Below, one piece after another: positions 25,901-39,000 of a stretch of DNA of 64,000 bases. The notes beneath the pieces were generated by a model. It was not told the origin of the DNA and made no database searches. It saw nothing but the letters and a program-made list of their open reading frames with translations. The translations under genes and the position numbers were made by a program. How positions within the stretch are numbered: the first letter of the stretch is position 1; the number at the start of each line of letters is the position of its first letter. Origin of the DNA: Branchiostoma floridae (lineage: Eukaryota; Chordata; Leptocardii; Amphioxiformes; Branchiostomatidae); assembly GCF_000003815.2 (NCBI RefSeq), contig NC_049979.1:9632267-9696266 (forward strand). The letters run 5' to 3'.

Positions 25901-28900
25901 GCGGTGGTTTTAAGGTCGCTGTGAAGTGGTCACCGCGAAAACCGCGAACATTAATCCACCACAAGCATTTCTGCATTTACAGTTTTTAAACCACCAAAAA
26001 GTTTGAAGAGAACAAGTACCTGGCCAACACCACCCCTCAAAGTCTCCTCCATCTTTGCTCTTGACATAATACCCATGGTCCTTTGCATCCTTGTGGATGT
26101 GGTAGTTGTCATCTCTCTTGATGTGCGGGTCCACAATCACTACCATCTGGTGTGCACAGGGGAATTTGTTATTTGTCCACCAAAGGGACAGCCCGACTCA
26201 CATGTATTATAAAATCAACCGTCTATTCAAGGATAATTTTGTCAGTGTTATCATAGAATCCATCTCATTATATGACCTCCTTTGGTCATTACTGACCATG
26301 GTAAAATCTAAAATTGATACAGTCTTACAGCTTCGGATATCTATTTGCTTGTATAAAAATACATCAAGCCAACACATTATGGACAGCACTAATGTAATGT
26401 TTCAAAGGGAGAGACAGTGAGACACCTTCAGCATTCCTACAGCATTGGTAAAGGACCAGTAGCTACCTCTTTCATATCAAGATAGTCTTTTGACTCACCT
26501 TCCTGCCCTTTGCTGCAACCCTGTCCTGCATGTCAATGGGGTGGGGGAACTTGTGTTTGTCCCAGGTCATGTACCTGAGGGGTAGGGAGAATGTACCATA
26601 TGATACATTTACTGGGTCTTTACGCATTATGATTTGTACTTCGTCCTTCAACTTGTAAGACACTAATGTCTGTAATCAATAGATGTATATCTTATGTTCG
26701 TCACATAACAAATTGCAGAAGTTTGTATACAAACATGACTTAAATTGAGATTCAAGCAGATGTATTTGTAAATTGCTTGAATTTTAGTCCAAGCAACGAG
26801 AGGAACAAAAACACAACTTGTGAAACATATCAACACATATCACGAGCTGTGATGTCCACATGTCAATGTTTTAGCTGGAGTCAGCTGAAGTTTGAGCTCA
26901 CCTTTTGCCATCAGTGTGCTCAATGTCCAGCCAGAGGACATCATAAGGAATGTCATTGTCATCAAAACCTGCATCAACACTGTAAGGCAACAATGACATG
27001 CGTGTTGGTTTCTTCTTACACATAATCAAGGACAATGTTATCTGTCATTAAGTCACATATAATCATATTCACTTTCATCAGCACATATATACAACCTTCA
27101 TTCGTGATTCAAACAAAAACAACAATGTGCCACACAATCGAATCTGTACGTAAATGTATATATCAGATACTGTACTCTTGATATTAAAATATATGCATAG
27201 AAATGGCAACCTACTTCTTGACATCCTCCTCATCATTGTAGTTCCACCTACTCTGGTGGTAGGCAATGGCAAACAGCTGCAAAAGGGATGCATATCTCAG
27301 TGATTACAATACAGTTGCATAGGGGAGATATGGATCTCATTTCTTATAGCACTACTACTACTACAAACAAACTACATTTTATTTTAGAATGTTGAACATA
27401 TGTAAATGCAGTTATGCAGTTTCCAACAGCTATCTTTTCCACATTACAAATGCAAACCACATTATACATCTGGATATGCAAACCACATTATACATTTGGA
27501 TAGAGGCACATCAATATAGTTGCAGTGAATGATGTTTGAGCTGTGGTATCCTTACAACAAATGGAGAAGTAGAAACATCAGAAACCTACCGGAGGCATGG
27601 CGGGTTTCCCAGTCAGGTCTGTGTACTGTGAGAAGACTTCTGCTGGCCTCGGCCCCAGCATGAAGAACACGTCAATCACTCCACTCTCCGATATCCAGTG
27701 GGTGTCGGTCTGTGGCATCTCGCTCCCGCCCTTCACATAATCCAACATCTTCCCAAACACAGTCTACAGAGAAATAAAGACAAAATGTAGCAAGATTATG
27801 AGACAGAGAGAAATATATACATGTAGTTTATCATGAAAGCTTTGAAGATATCTTCAATCGCCATTTGTAGCAATTCTTTATGTCAAAGTAAAATATATAA
27901 TGTACTACACATTCATCACCAAGAATCCTTTGAGTGACAATTAAGTTTGCTTCAAGATGGATTGCCTTTATAAACAGCAATAGGATAGCTTCATTCTATT
28001 CCAACTTCCAACTTAATATCAAGACTATATCTGTGGGATGCTCCACATTTCATTTTACAACTTTCCAAAAGAAAGATCAAACTTTTCTAGTACAGGCACA
28101 TAAAAAATGTAAGCACCAAAACACAAATGTCCCATGCAGAAGAAGGAGCTAAGTTCCATATAGAGTACTAGTACACTGCATACACCAAGATCATTCAAAC
28201 AACTGATGATGCACAATGACAGTGTCACACACTACCTACCATGCATGAGCATTCTATGGCAGGATATTATCCAGAAAAAAGGGAAATGATACACATACCA
28301 TTTTCTTTTCATTATTTGATTTTTGATAGCCAGACACTGATTCTTAAGTGTTTAAGGTTTTACAAATCACAAGATACCCTTAAGTCAGACAGTGCCAGCT
28401 GGATGTTGGAAATGGCAAAAGGGATTAACAATTTGCAACTTCATTTTCCTGGATAATACCCTGCCTATAGAATAGATTCTTTACACACATGTAGAAGAAG
28501 CAAGAGGGAATAATAATGTGCAGCTTAGTCACTTTATATCTCCATTGTCACCTTAATAAACTGGGCAAAACTGACAAAAACAAAAGTGAAGCTTCTTGAA
28601 AACAGTTTTACTGTTGCAAATTGTATAACCATGCAGGGAAATGGTAGCCTGATATCCATGCTACTCTAGCTCCTCTGGTTACTTCCCTGCCAAATACTAG
28701 TACATTGTACTCTGAACTTGGTTGATAGAAAATGACTGACATTCAAACTTTTGCATGATACATACTGTGAGAGTTCTGATTGGTTCAGAATATTTTGTAG
28801 AAGTTGCATACCTGGGATTTAATTTGAAAATGCCTGTTTCAATCCTGTTACCATCCCGTTACAGAGGACTGTATAAACCAGGGCCAATCAGAGCTCTTAC

Positions 28901-31900
28901 ATACATTTGAAGTGTATAACGTTACTTGAATATCCATTGTTTACCTGTTAACAGGTGCAAGACTATTTAGCAGGGAAGCAACAAGCTAGAATAGGATGGA
29001 GACAAGGATAGGGAAATGGTACAAAAATGATCATGACTTGCAAGTGCCATTCTGTATCACATGCATGCGCCACCCCATTTATTGCTAAGCCTGATTGGTG
29101 GGAGGGTAATAAAATGGAACATGAAAATCCCACCAGACGAACCTTAGCGGAGATCCACTATGTGCCCAGTATATGTAGAGAACCAACACAAACACAAACA
29201 CCAAAGTAAAAGAAACACATAAGTTAGAGTCATTTACTGTACATCATTTCAACAAGGACTAAACACAACAAGCACTCCTAAAGATGGGATTCTTACGAAG
29301 CCTGTCTTGATCTGAATTGTTGATGAAAACAGTAATGTACTAGCCTCATCTCCTCAGGTTGGGAAGGATAATCTTTTCCAAAATACATAGAGTAAATTTT
29401 TTTTAAGGAAGGGCATTGATAGGAACAAATTCATGGTGTAGGCAAAGAAACTAACGGTAGTCAGTCCAGACAAACCAACAAAGAATGTATGTACACAACC
29501 ATTCCTTCCTACTGAGGATAACCACAGATACAGAAGAAACACATGTGATCACAACATTGCTGTCTTCCATACAACTCGACAAAAAAAATGTTCCATACCT
29601 TCCCAGCTGTGTTTGAACTGATGTCAATCCATGTCTCAGCAGCATTCATCCAGAACAGCCCTACAGTCCTTTGAGCACTGCAATATGGTAAGAAAAGGCA
29701 TGCTGCATCAATATCTAATGGGTATCATGGTTTGCTACAAATGTAGGACAAATCTCAAATCTTACAGTTGTCAAGTTGTCATCATGATGACACTTTGTGA
29801 TGTCTCTCATTGAAGTCTATGATGTTTTGAGAGTAAAGAGCCAATTCCTTCTGTAACACTCAAAAGACTATAACCAAGAAGAAGAGAGAACACGTTACAG
29901 GTCATGTCTTACTTGTGTGCAATCATGACGGGTATGGAGCCGTACAGAGCCATGGGGTTGTGGAGCTCATACTCGAACACGTCCAGGTTGTACAGACGGT
30001 AGGGCTCTCCAGACCTGGGGTTACAAAAGTCACATCGCTGTTAATGTCAAAGTCTGTGGATCTGCCAATTAGACATCATTTTTCAACAGTTAACAGATGT
30101 AACTGAAGGAATTTGCAATTATAGGATAACAGGATGGATTTATAAGAAACAACACATTTGCAAATGTACATTTCATTTGGAAAAGGAGATCACATCATTC
30201 AATAATGGTAGATGTATATCCGTCTCCCTGTTGTCTAACCAAGTAACCAATTGAGAATTGGTAGCCAAACGGTTATATCAGTGTGCTTTAGGGCAATGCA
30301 AAAGGCAATAAATATGTCTACAGCTTTACCAATATTGCACCACACGTATGAGTAAAAGCTCAGTGCTTTGTTACTTACGTGGTGGTCTTGAGAGCGAAGC
30401 TGTCAGCGTGTTCTGGGATGCCGTACACATGCTCCACACCAGGGAAGGAGAAGTCAAGGCCAACAGAGCTGGGACCTACGAGGAAAGGTTAGACAGTTTA
30501 GAAACCTACCACTGATGGGGAACAAGAAAAATAATACTTTTAGTTTACTAAATAGTTTGTCTGAGCTGTATTGAGTTCCACTGCAGATAGAAAAACTTTT
30601 GTTCCTACCACAAACTGAATCCTCACACAAAGAAATGCATTTTTTACATTTTGTGGTATGAGGGAAAGCAGGTTTTTGCAGAGTTTTAAGTCCACAGTTG
30701 AAAATTTTGTACTTAAGAAATGAACACATGCTTCTTGTGTCACGTCCACTGCAAAAAAACACAAGAATATAAATACCAAGACCAATTTTAAGACTTACCA
30801 TTGATATTATATCCTTATAGCAAAAGACTTTTTGATGATTTATTATGATCAATGTATGTACAAACCCAAAAATAAGACTCACCATGAGGTTTTGAGTCAT
30901 GATGAGACTTGAATGTCTCCTCCCACATCCCTGGTTCATCCTCCTCCTCTACAGGCTTCTCTTCTTCACCTTCTCCTTCCTAATATCATACAATACACAA
31001 ACCAGTCATCATCACACCACAAAGCATTCCTCATCTCTTAGGTATAGAATACTAATGGCCTTTGACTAAGTTTGAGCAATGGCTAGTCTTAAGAAATTGT
31101 TTCATCAGTCCTCCTCTGAAAGCTGTGAGGTCAAGTGTTGAGAATTTTACTGATTTTACCTAACTTACATGTATACACACTGGTACAGGGCTAGAGAATG
31201 TAGATAGGGTGGTAGAAGACAGATTAATTTGGCACAAAATCTGTACTACCTTATTCAGACTAAGGTAGATGATTATGATGATTATGACTGGGAGAGTTTC
31301 CAGCACTTATCTACAATAAGCATTCAAGCTGAGAGAGCTAACCACAGACCTGCTTTTCACCATCTTGGTTTTCTTCATTTTCTTGTCCCTCTGCTGGCTC
31401 ATCATTGCTAAGGAAGGAAGGAATAAGTTTGAAACAAATCCATGCAACAGAGATTTTATATCTGTACAATTATCTGTGCAATGGACTTTTTTAAATCACC
31501 AATTTCTTCTAAGGCATACTTAAGACCTACTTTTTGCGCTTCCTGTACTGTTCAAACTTCATCAGTCCACGAGAGTTGACACTGATGGCAAGTTCGTCAT
31601 CTACCAGGAAGTCAATCCTGAAGGGGTCAGAGGTCACAACAGCTTTGTTCTGCAGAAACCCCAGGGTGACGCTGTTGTCATCCTGGGCTAGTATACTGGC
31701 CCTGCACAAGAACAGAAAAATGGTTAAAGCTACATTGTCTACAGAGAGAAATTTTCTGCACCCAGGATAACTCACTGGTTTCTTAGAAGTTGAAGTCAAA
31801 ACAGTTTTCCTTGAGCTAACAGGTTCTCCTATTAGGTTGATTCTATCAAAAATATGACTTTCAAGATCTCACCCCACACCACCATGCAATACCAATGAGA

Positions 31901-33630
31901 ACCTTGTATGTTTTGTAGTCCATTGATTATGCAAGTAAGGTTGTGACTGAACATTACGTGTGTCGTCCATTGATCACTTCCTGTTACTCTACAGTGCTCA
32001 TGACTAGCTTATCTAGTGTAACAATATGTAACTACAATAACACAAACTAAAAACAATACTGCCCCAACCTGGACTGCCTGTCATATCTGATCAATGGCCA
32101 GTACTACCAACTCTTAACTGTACTTCCTGTTGATGCTTCTCAAGGGATAAGAATGATCATCATCATTATCTTAAGAAGGATGCTATCCTGTAGTACAGAA
32201 AAGTAGACATACTCTGCTATGGTTGGCTCCTTGCTGAGGGCATCTGTTGGCCTGAACCGCTCCCTGATGGGGTTGACCTCGTCGATAGTGAGCCTGGCTG
32301 TGTTGACATTGACAGCTGCCAGGAGGAGCTGCAGTTCCACCTTGTTCCTAGTGTTCAGCACCTTCATGCTCAGTCCCTCGGGGGTCATCTGGACAGTGTC
32401 CATCAGGGCGCGGTACGGGGACATGCCTGGCTGAAGATTTCTGTGCCGCCTTTCGAACAGAAGTTTAAAAATGATAGGTTATTCCACAGTAACATGTGCT
32501 TCATATGTGTACACAGACAATAAAGAGAAAAACATTGTACACAATAAGAAATAAAACACTTTCGAACAGATTACAGCATTATACAGATCATAAATAAGCA
32601 CCACCATCTTATCTAGTGTAACAATTTTTTAAAGAAAGATGGATTCCCTGTCGTCATCTTAAACAATGAGATTTCTCGTCACTTTAAACACTGAGATTTA
32701 TCATTGGATACATTTTCTGAACTTACTTGCAAAAACTACTTTGGTCACATGTCTTGAAGTTGCTTCTATCCACAGCATCGGTTCCAAGAACACAAAGTAC
32801 CAGCAGCAGCAGCAGCTTTGGTCTGGGCATGGTTCCCATTCTGAAAAAAAACCATGAACCTGACCACACTGCTTAAAGACAATCTAATAACATTTGGCAT
32901 GAAGAAGTCCCTTTCAACCTCAAACAGCAAAAGCCTTCTTCTCTCTGCCAGCCTTGAGTTGACACATGAAAGCAAGCAACATTTGAAAGAATGATAATTT
33001 TGTAGGTTACAGGTGTGATGCTAATTTTTAATATGTGCTTCACATATATATTTTTTATATATGATGGCTAGAAAACTGTTCCTCATCACCTATGTCTTCT
33101 TTGTTGCGCTGTGACCTTACATATTCCCTCCTCTCAGATGGTCATCCCATATCGTCAATAAGAGCGAAAAACCATTGATTATTCTCCCTAAAAAATAGGT
33201 GAAGCCCACAAAAAATTATACGAGCCTTGGGGGTTGTGGCAAACTATATATATAGCATGCTATCTTAGCAGAGAACTGGCAATAAGATCAACTCTCTGCA
33301 ACTTCAGAAAAAATGTTTCATATATATCATATTATCAAGCACGCTAATATTGCACATAACTTCGTTACAAGAGAACAAAGGCCATAATTTGATAACAGGC
33401 AGGAAACATATCATTCATAAAATCTAACCGGCCTCCAAAAAATTACAATTTGCACAAAAAGTCTTCTTTACCGTAAACTCCATAGCAGGGCACTGCAGCA
33501 AATAAGCCACATCTTTGCTCAGTGTTTGTGCCTCTAAACCGTCTTACTTACCTTTGTGATAAGTGTTCAATGAGCGACGTACACGTAAACTAAAGACCCA
33601 CCTGCTCCACGTCCAGCTGGTCGCTGCCAT
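19945..33630 (-). CDS. GANAB: Neutral alpha-glucosidase AB (ER glucosidase II alpha subunit)
   Basis: GH31 enzyme of the ER lumen that trims the two inner glucoses from N-glycans and so controls calnexin/calreticulin cycling. Coding exons: 33602-33630 (optional), 32727-32839, 32213-32449, 31531-31701, 31350-31407, 30883-30979, 30379-30475, 29913-30014, 29599-29677, 27590-27763, 27215-27276, 26902-26979, 26499-26574, 26020-26146, 25584-25663, 24894-25037, 24604-24700, 23969-24070, 23627-23685, 23055-23239, 22580-22644, 22155-22231, 21617-21691, 21153-21266, 20700-20812, 20439-20551, 19945-20054. From ATG 32839 they sum to 2805 bases (934 residues), close to human (about 944). A signal peptide ([12 protein letters not shown]) precedes VDRSNFKTC. 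The nucleophile is in [11 protein letters not shown] (24894-25037), the acid/base Asp in WTGDNTAEW (23969-24070). The acidic linker (30883-31407) is typical. GANAB rather than GANC is judged from the acidic linker and leader; the gene may be pro-orthologous to both. Confidence 0.95.
21301..21511. mobile_element. GCG-rich MITE family, copy 2
   Basis: Termini TACTGTAAATGCA and TGCATTTACAGTA are exact inverted repeats. The interior has AAAGGGACTTTTTGCGGTGG, TTTGCGGTTACACCA, GACTGCAGTC and GTGGTCACTGCGAAAACCGC. No ORF. It sits in a GANAB intron close to exon 21153-21266. Confidence 0.8.
23817..23946. repeat. (ACTC)n microsatellite
   Basis: About 130 bases of nearly pure tetranucleotide CACT repeat, interrupted once by CACCCACC, in the GANAB intron just after exon 23969-24070. 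It begins within about 25 bases of the donor of that exon. Confidence 0.95.
25773..25983. mobile_element. GCG-rich MITE family, copy 3
   Basis: Same length and order as the copy at 21301-21511, with the inner GACTGCAGTC palindrome and ACCGCGAAAACCGCGAAC block preserved. It ends about 30 bases from the donor of GANAB exon 26020-26146, so it tolerates insertion very near a splice site. Confidence 0.8.
27764..29598. other. Large GANAB intron, no exon seen
   Basis: The phase of exon 29599-29677 (ends SSNTAGK) joins that of 27590-27763 (TVFGKMLDY), matching the human protein without a gap, so no exon is missing. I see only AT-rich unique sequence and low-complexity stretches here. Confidence 0.7.
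33551..33630 (-). promoter_or_regulatory. GANAB: GANAB first exon with two competing donors that decide the start codon
   Basis: ATG at 33630 opens [10 protein letters not shown]. With the donor GTGGGT (33596-33601) this frame joins exon 2 in phase and adds 10 residues ahead of the ATG at 32839. A stronger donor, AAG/GTAAGTAAG, follows at about 33545-33550. Using it puts the upstream ATG out of frame, so it becomes an upstream ORF and translation must start at 32839. Either product has a usable signal peptide. Confidence 0.55.
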
Positions 33631-36066
33631 CTTGAAAATCCCCGGATGAGGCTGCAGTACCGGATCTCCGATAGATGGCGCTACTAGCCCTCACAGTGTG
33701 TCATCATCATCCATGTTCAACACACTTGCACAGCCAGCATGCCTTTTCCCACGGTGCGCAATTAGTCGGTTGTTTAATCTTACGTAATGCGAAGCAGGGT
33801 CGCTCTACATTGTTGCGCTCCAGTCTAGCGTAGAGCGTTGTCGATGCATCTGTGTGTTACGTTAACAAGTTACGTTAATTGCTTTATCGCGGTATGCCAC
33901 TGTTAGTATTAAACATCAACGGTTGTAGCTACCCGATAATTTACAATAAAACGTCAACGGAAGTTGGATAATCAAGTGTAGTCTAATATTCTTCAAATTC
34001 ACAAACAAGTGTCAGAGGTTAAACTTTGACATTTCAATCGACTAGTTGTTCGACTCCCACTGGGCTTAGTGAACGGACATTTCATGAAGAAGTGATCTGC
34101 CATTGAAATGTGACATTGCCGCCCGATTTGCGCCTCACAGGTGGGAGTATATGCACTGAACAGGTTTACGCGGGTGAGTCAGTAGTGTCATTTGTACCAT
34201 AGCAGGTTGAAATCTGTTGCTCATACATAGAGATATAAACAGTAAAATGAGGTATTGTCGAGTCAAGAAGATACATGTGTGCATTTACCTTCGTGCGCAT
34301 ACCATCCCCATTCTCCAAATGAATGAACCTGCCATGATACAAATGGCAATAACGTTACATTCTGACTCACTCTCGTAGGTCTCTGAGGCTGAAGGCTTGC
34401 CATGTACGATGCACAATAAGTTATATATACATAACTTTTGTTCGTACAAGAAATCATTTTCTGCCGTGGCTTCTAACTATTTGAAAAGTCTACAACCAGC
34501 ACCGTGTTAAAATAGACTTCGTGCCTATTTCACACTCTGTCCAGAATTCAATACTTTGGACATTTGATACAAGAATGCGTAATATGCATCGTACTTTTTT
34601 GTTCAGATTAGTTAATATACTTGTGCTTGTATAATGGTGTATATCAGTATGATTACAACATGATGTTGAAACTACCAGTACCTCATTTCTCATCGTTTGC
34701 CTGTATTTGTTGCATCACTTCGGCAAGGATCTCAACAGAAGAAAAAAAAGAGGAAAAACTCTTTGGCGATCCTAATTTTTGGACCATAACGGGAAACCCC
34801 ATATTTTTTGCTAGGCCTATCAAATGCCACAGTGACAAATCGGGAATTGTAAAACTTCCTTTGAAATATGATACCGTTACAATCTGTTCAGATCTGTTCT
34901 GAACTGATATTTAGTACTTTTTAAAGCTAGACCTATTGGAGTCCACAGAGACAATTTATTTTGATATTATCGGCCTGAAAATCATCACACAACTAGTATA
35001 ATTGTGATAAAACGAAAACCAATACATTTTCTTTAAACTGGCAATCTACGACCACTTATCATTGCGAATCATCGTGAATGTTGACGTGCTGACCTACTTT
35101 AGCTTTTTTCTATTAGGACCTTAAAACGTAATGGTTACAGGACACCTGTTTGTCACGCCAGAATAGAATTGGTTAGTACGGCATGAAGCCCAACCCTTGT
35201 ACGGGTCGGCTCAGAGTGGCAATAGGCGTGCTATACTTGTTTTGTCCCCGTGACTGTGCTAACATAGCGGGTACTTGTGTGTGCCTGGCAGTCCAGTAGT
35301 GGCTCTCCACTTTCTATTCAGTACATTCTTAACGCTCTGTCCTGTCTGAATTATTGAGTGGTCACCACACCTTTCCGTCTTTATAACGCAACCTTGCTAA
35401 TAACATATACATGTATCCATCACTTTGGATGTCGCATCTCTGGGGATGCAATGTTGGCCTTGGCAAATTTGCATGTCAATGGTTACCATGCACTGTTGCT
35501 GTGACGTGGACGGGCCTGTCCGCCCCATGACGGGTTGGATGGGAGACCAATACACCGTGAGCGTTCCGGGTCACGCACCTCTAAACACATACCTGGGCGG
35601 AAAATAATGGCGGCCTGTGTTTCTCACCTGAGAAATGGTGTGTGGTAGTGGTTTCACGTTTCCGTGGGATCAAATTCATCACAGATCGTAATACCATGTC
35701 ATGCGGAGGGTCCGAATCAATACAAGTTGCAAGTAAGTGTATTATGCTGTAATAGTGGTGCTCTCGTCTGCGTGGTGACACCTGGGCCGACATGTAGCAT
35801 TCATGTATCTATGGGTGACAGCCTGAGGCGTCACACAACCTTGTGCTGGTAGAGTTTTCCACCTGACTGAAACGTGTACCTCGGAGTCATTTTCCTCGAT
35901 CCGGGCTATCATTTCAAGTGCAGTCAGGATATCGAAGTTCTGTTGATGTTTTTATGTCTCACCCGCAGGTGAATAGGTCCCGTTATGTGCTAGTCTTTTG
36001 AATAGTTTGCCCAATTCTGCTGTTGTTTTTGTAGTTGGAACATTTGTCACGATATTTACTTTGCAG
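33631..36066. promoter_or_regulatory. Divergent intergenic region between GANAB and the PH-domain gene
   Basis: The two genes point away from each other across about 2.4 kb, so the region should hold both promoters. I see a CpG-richer stretch just upstream of GANAB (about 33600-33850). A strong acceptor (TTTACTTTGCAG, ending 36066) lies two bases before the PH-gene ATG, so that gene must have at least one noncoding exon in this region that I cannot locate firmly. Confidence 0.5.
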
Positions 36067-36068
36067 AT

Positions 36069-39000
36069 ATGTCGGGAGAAGTCAAGAGTGGCTACATGAA
36101 AAAATACAGTAAGTTTTCATATTTGTTTATAGATAACAAAAGGATACACGTTGAACGCTGAAGCCGTTTTATGCAACGTTCTCGCTTATATTATACCTGT
36201 TCCCGTGTCCCCCATGAATATGTCAATGTTATACAACTCATATATATTTGCAATTGAATGTACAAAATATTCGAATATACAATTTTGCTAAATGATCCTT
36301 GAAAGATAAAGCAGTCACTCGTATTGACTATTTATAGTAGAGTCGCCTGACTACGCGTCATGAAAAATAAGACCGTCAGCACGTTTTCGATAACATTAAT
36401 GCGCAATTGTATAGGGGAGGATTGATTGTCATGATGATGTTTGACAACAGAAGAAGTCTTCCCATTGTTTGGTGTAATCATACATGGTACTGCTCTCATG
36501 GTGGCAGTGTAATATCATATATCAGTATGTGTTATTGTTCAGTATGATATATCATAAAGGCAGGATCTATCGTGAGTAAATTTGAACACACCGAACAGAA
36601 AAATAAAGGGATTTGACTAGTCTCTACAAGACCCCAAAGGTCGCTGGAAAAATTGTAGAAATTGTCCAAATAGGCGGAGTTTAGCCGGCCTGGGAGTACA
36701 GGATGCGAAAAGCCAATTAACTCCTCTGGCGTATCGTCTTTCCATTTGGCGAGTTTGTACTATTACAGCGACCTGTGGAGTTTCGTGGAGACGAGGAATT
36801 GATATAAGATGTCGGAAATCAATCGAATGTTCTTGCTTGTAGCCGGCTTTATGTTCAAGAGCTGGAAGCAGAGATATGTGACACTCTACGCAGACGGACA
36901 GCTGGCGATATTTGAGGCTCCCGGCTCGGCTGAAGGGGAGGTGGTGTCGATGAGGAGGGATTGTAGAAGCTTACAGGTATGAAGAAGCTGCCATCATAGA
37001 TATTGTATGCATAATTATTTAACTCAATCATCTGAAAGTATAATATTTTTCGCAATTTGGTCCGAGAGCCGAGGGCTGGAAGCCAAGGTCATAATGATAC
37101 AATGGCAAGTATGATTAGTCCGAACAAGCGTACTGTCAACATGATATGCATACGTATATACGGTGATGTAAAATGTTTTTGCAAGCGCCATCCATATCTA
37201 GACAAACGTCGGTGCTCATTAAGAATGTGCCTAAGCTGATCTGTCATAAGTCAACCTGATACTCAGGATCGAGCTACTTATTCTTTAAATAATTGATGTT
37301 GTCATTTAGTTCGTGCAATTTTTCGAATAACAATTTTATCCCATAATTGCCTCTGTGGCATGAGAATTATCCAGCGAGGATATAAGCTTCCTTTTGTTTC
37401 GGCAAACGTGAAATTTGGCGTACTGTCAAACTAGATGTGTGGAAATGTGTAGATGCGTTTTAATGTGAAAATGAATGGAGCCAGCTCGCTGATATCATGT
37501 ATCATATATAGACTTTGCAAACCTGCACGTTCATATTGGGATTTGCATATCAAGCACGGCGTTATCAAAAATTGCATGCTGTACTGATCAATCATTGATT
37601 ATGATCCTTCCACAGCGCTAATCAAATGAAACCAACTGTCTTTTTTTTGTGTCTTTGCTTCTACTAATCGCGCGCAACATTTTCCAAACGTTTAAATCTG
37701 GTTCTTCCCGTTCCCCAGGTTGGGTTTAACATCCGGGACAGACCCAGTCCCCCTGACGGCGGCGGTTACGATCAGATGTTGGCTGTGGTGACCAAAGACA
37801 AGACTCACTTTCTCCTCGCTCCGGATAAAAACGAACTCAAGTACGTAATCAAGAATGTACATAGACATATTAAACATGCAAGAGATAAGCATGGACATGG
37901 ATAAACTTTTGACGATGTTTTGATGCTTAGTCATCATACGGGAACACAATTAGAGCAAACAATTGATTAAATGGTCTTAGATGGAGCTTCTCATGTTGAT
38001 TTTGAACTTGGCAATGTCTCATGTTCATGGTTTCTCATGACTTTTCCAGTGCGTGGCATGAAGCACTCCAACAGGCCAAATCGGTGAGTACAACGTTTGA
38101 TAAAGGCTAATGTCCTCACGGTTGATTACTTGTATCACAAGGAATGAACATTGGAGGAAGTTCTCTTTCTCTCGTTCTGAAATTGTAGGTGATTATTTGG
38201 TTTTCGATCTCCCCACAGCCACAGACCTCCCCGGGCAGCCCACCAGGGTACCCGGGCCCCCCTCCACAGATGAGAGCCGCTGGACCACCTCCTCCTGGCT
38301 CCTACCCACAAGGTATGACACCTGATCTGAGAGCTTAATCAGCGGCTGTCTAGGTGTCAAGGGAATGTCAAAGGCCGAATTCAACTTAATGGCCTGGAGT
38401 CCAGCCTTGTTCGCTTTGTTTCTTCGGGAACGGAACAAAGCAAATAATTAGATCGATGTGTCCAATGAACTGTACTGTGCCTAGTAATAGTCTAAAGAAA
38501 GCTTTAAAGACCGATTATGATGTGTGGTATCATAAGCGTCAGCATCCATGTAACGATATCAGAAATTCATGTTTTACATTTATCATTTCTATCCTCAGCG
38601 CCTCCTCATCCTGGTCCATATCCACCACCGCAAGGACCATACCCGCAGGGGGCACCCTACCCGCAAGGGGCGCCCTACCCCCAGGGGGTTCCCCCACCCC
38701 GAGGGGCACCATATCCACAGGGAGTACCCCCACCGCAGGGGGCACCCTACCCACAGAGAGCTCCCTACCAAAGACCTCCCCAGCCCATGGGCGGCGGTGG
38801 CTATCCGCGTCAGCAGGGCGGCATCGTGTACAGCCAGCAGCCGGCCGGCGGTCAGACCGTGGTGGTGAACCAGCAGCGTGACCGGGGCGGCGGCGGCATG
38901 GGCGACATGGCCACGGGCATGCTGATCGGGGCTGCCGCCGGGTACGGGATGAGTCGCATGGGCGGCTATGGGTACGGCGGGGGGTGGGGACACGGCCATT

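Noticed and set aside
30454-30939. Minus-strand frame of 161 residues
   Set aside because: It starts inside the GANAB exon (30883-30979) and then reads through its donor into the intron.
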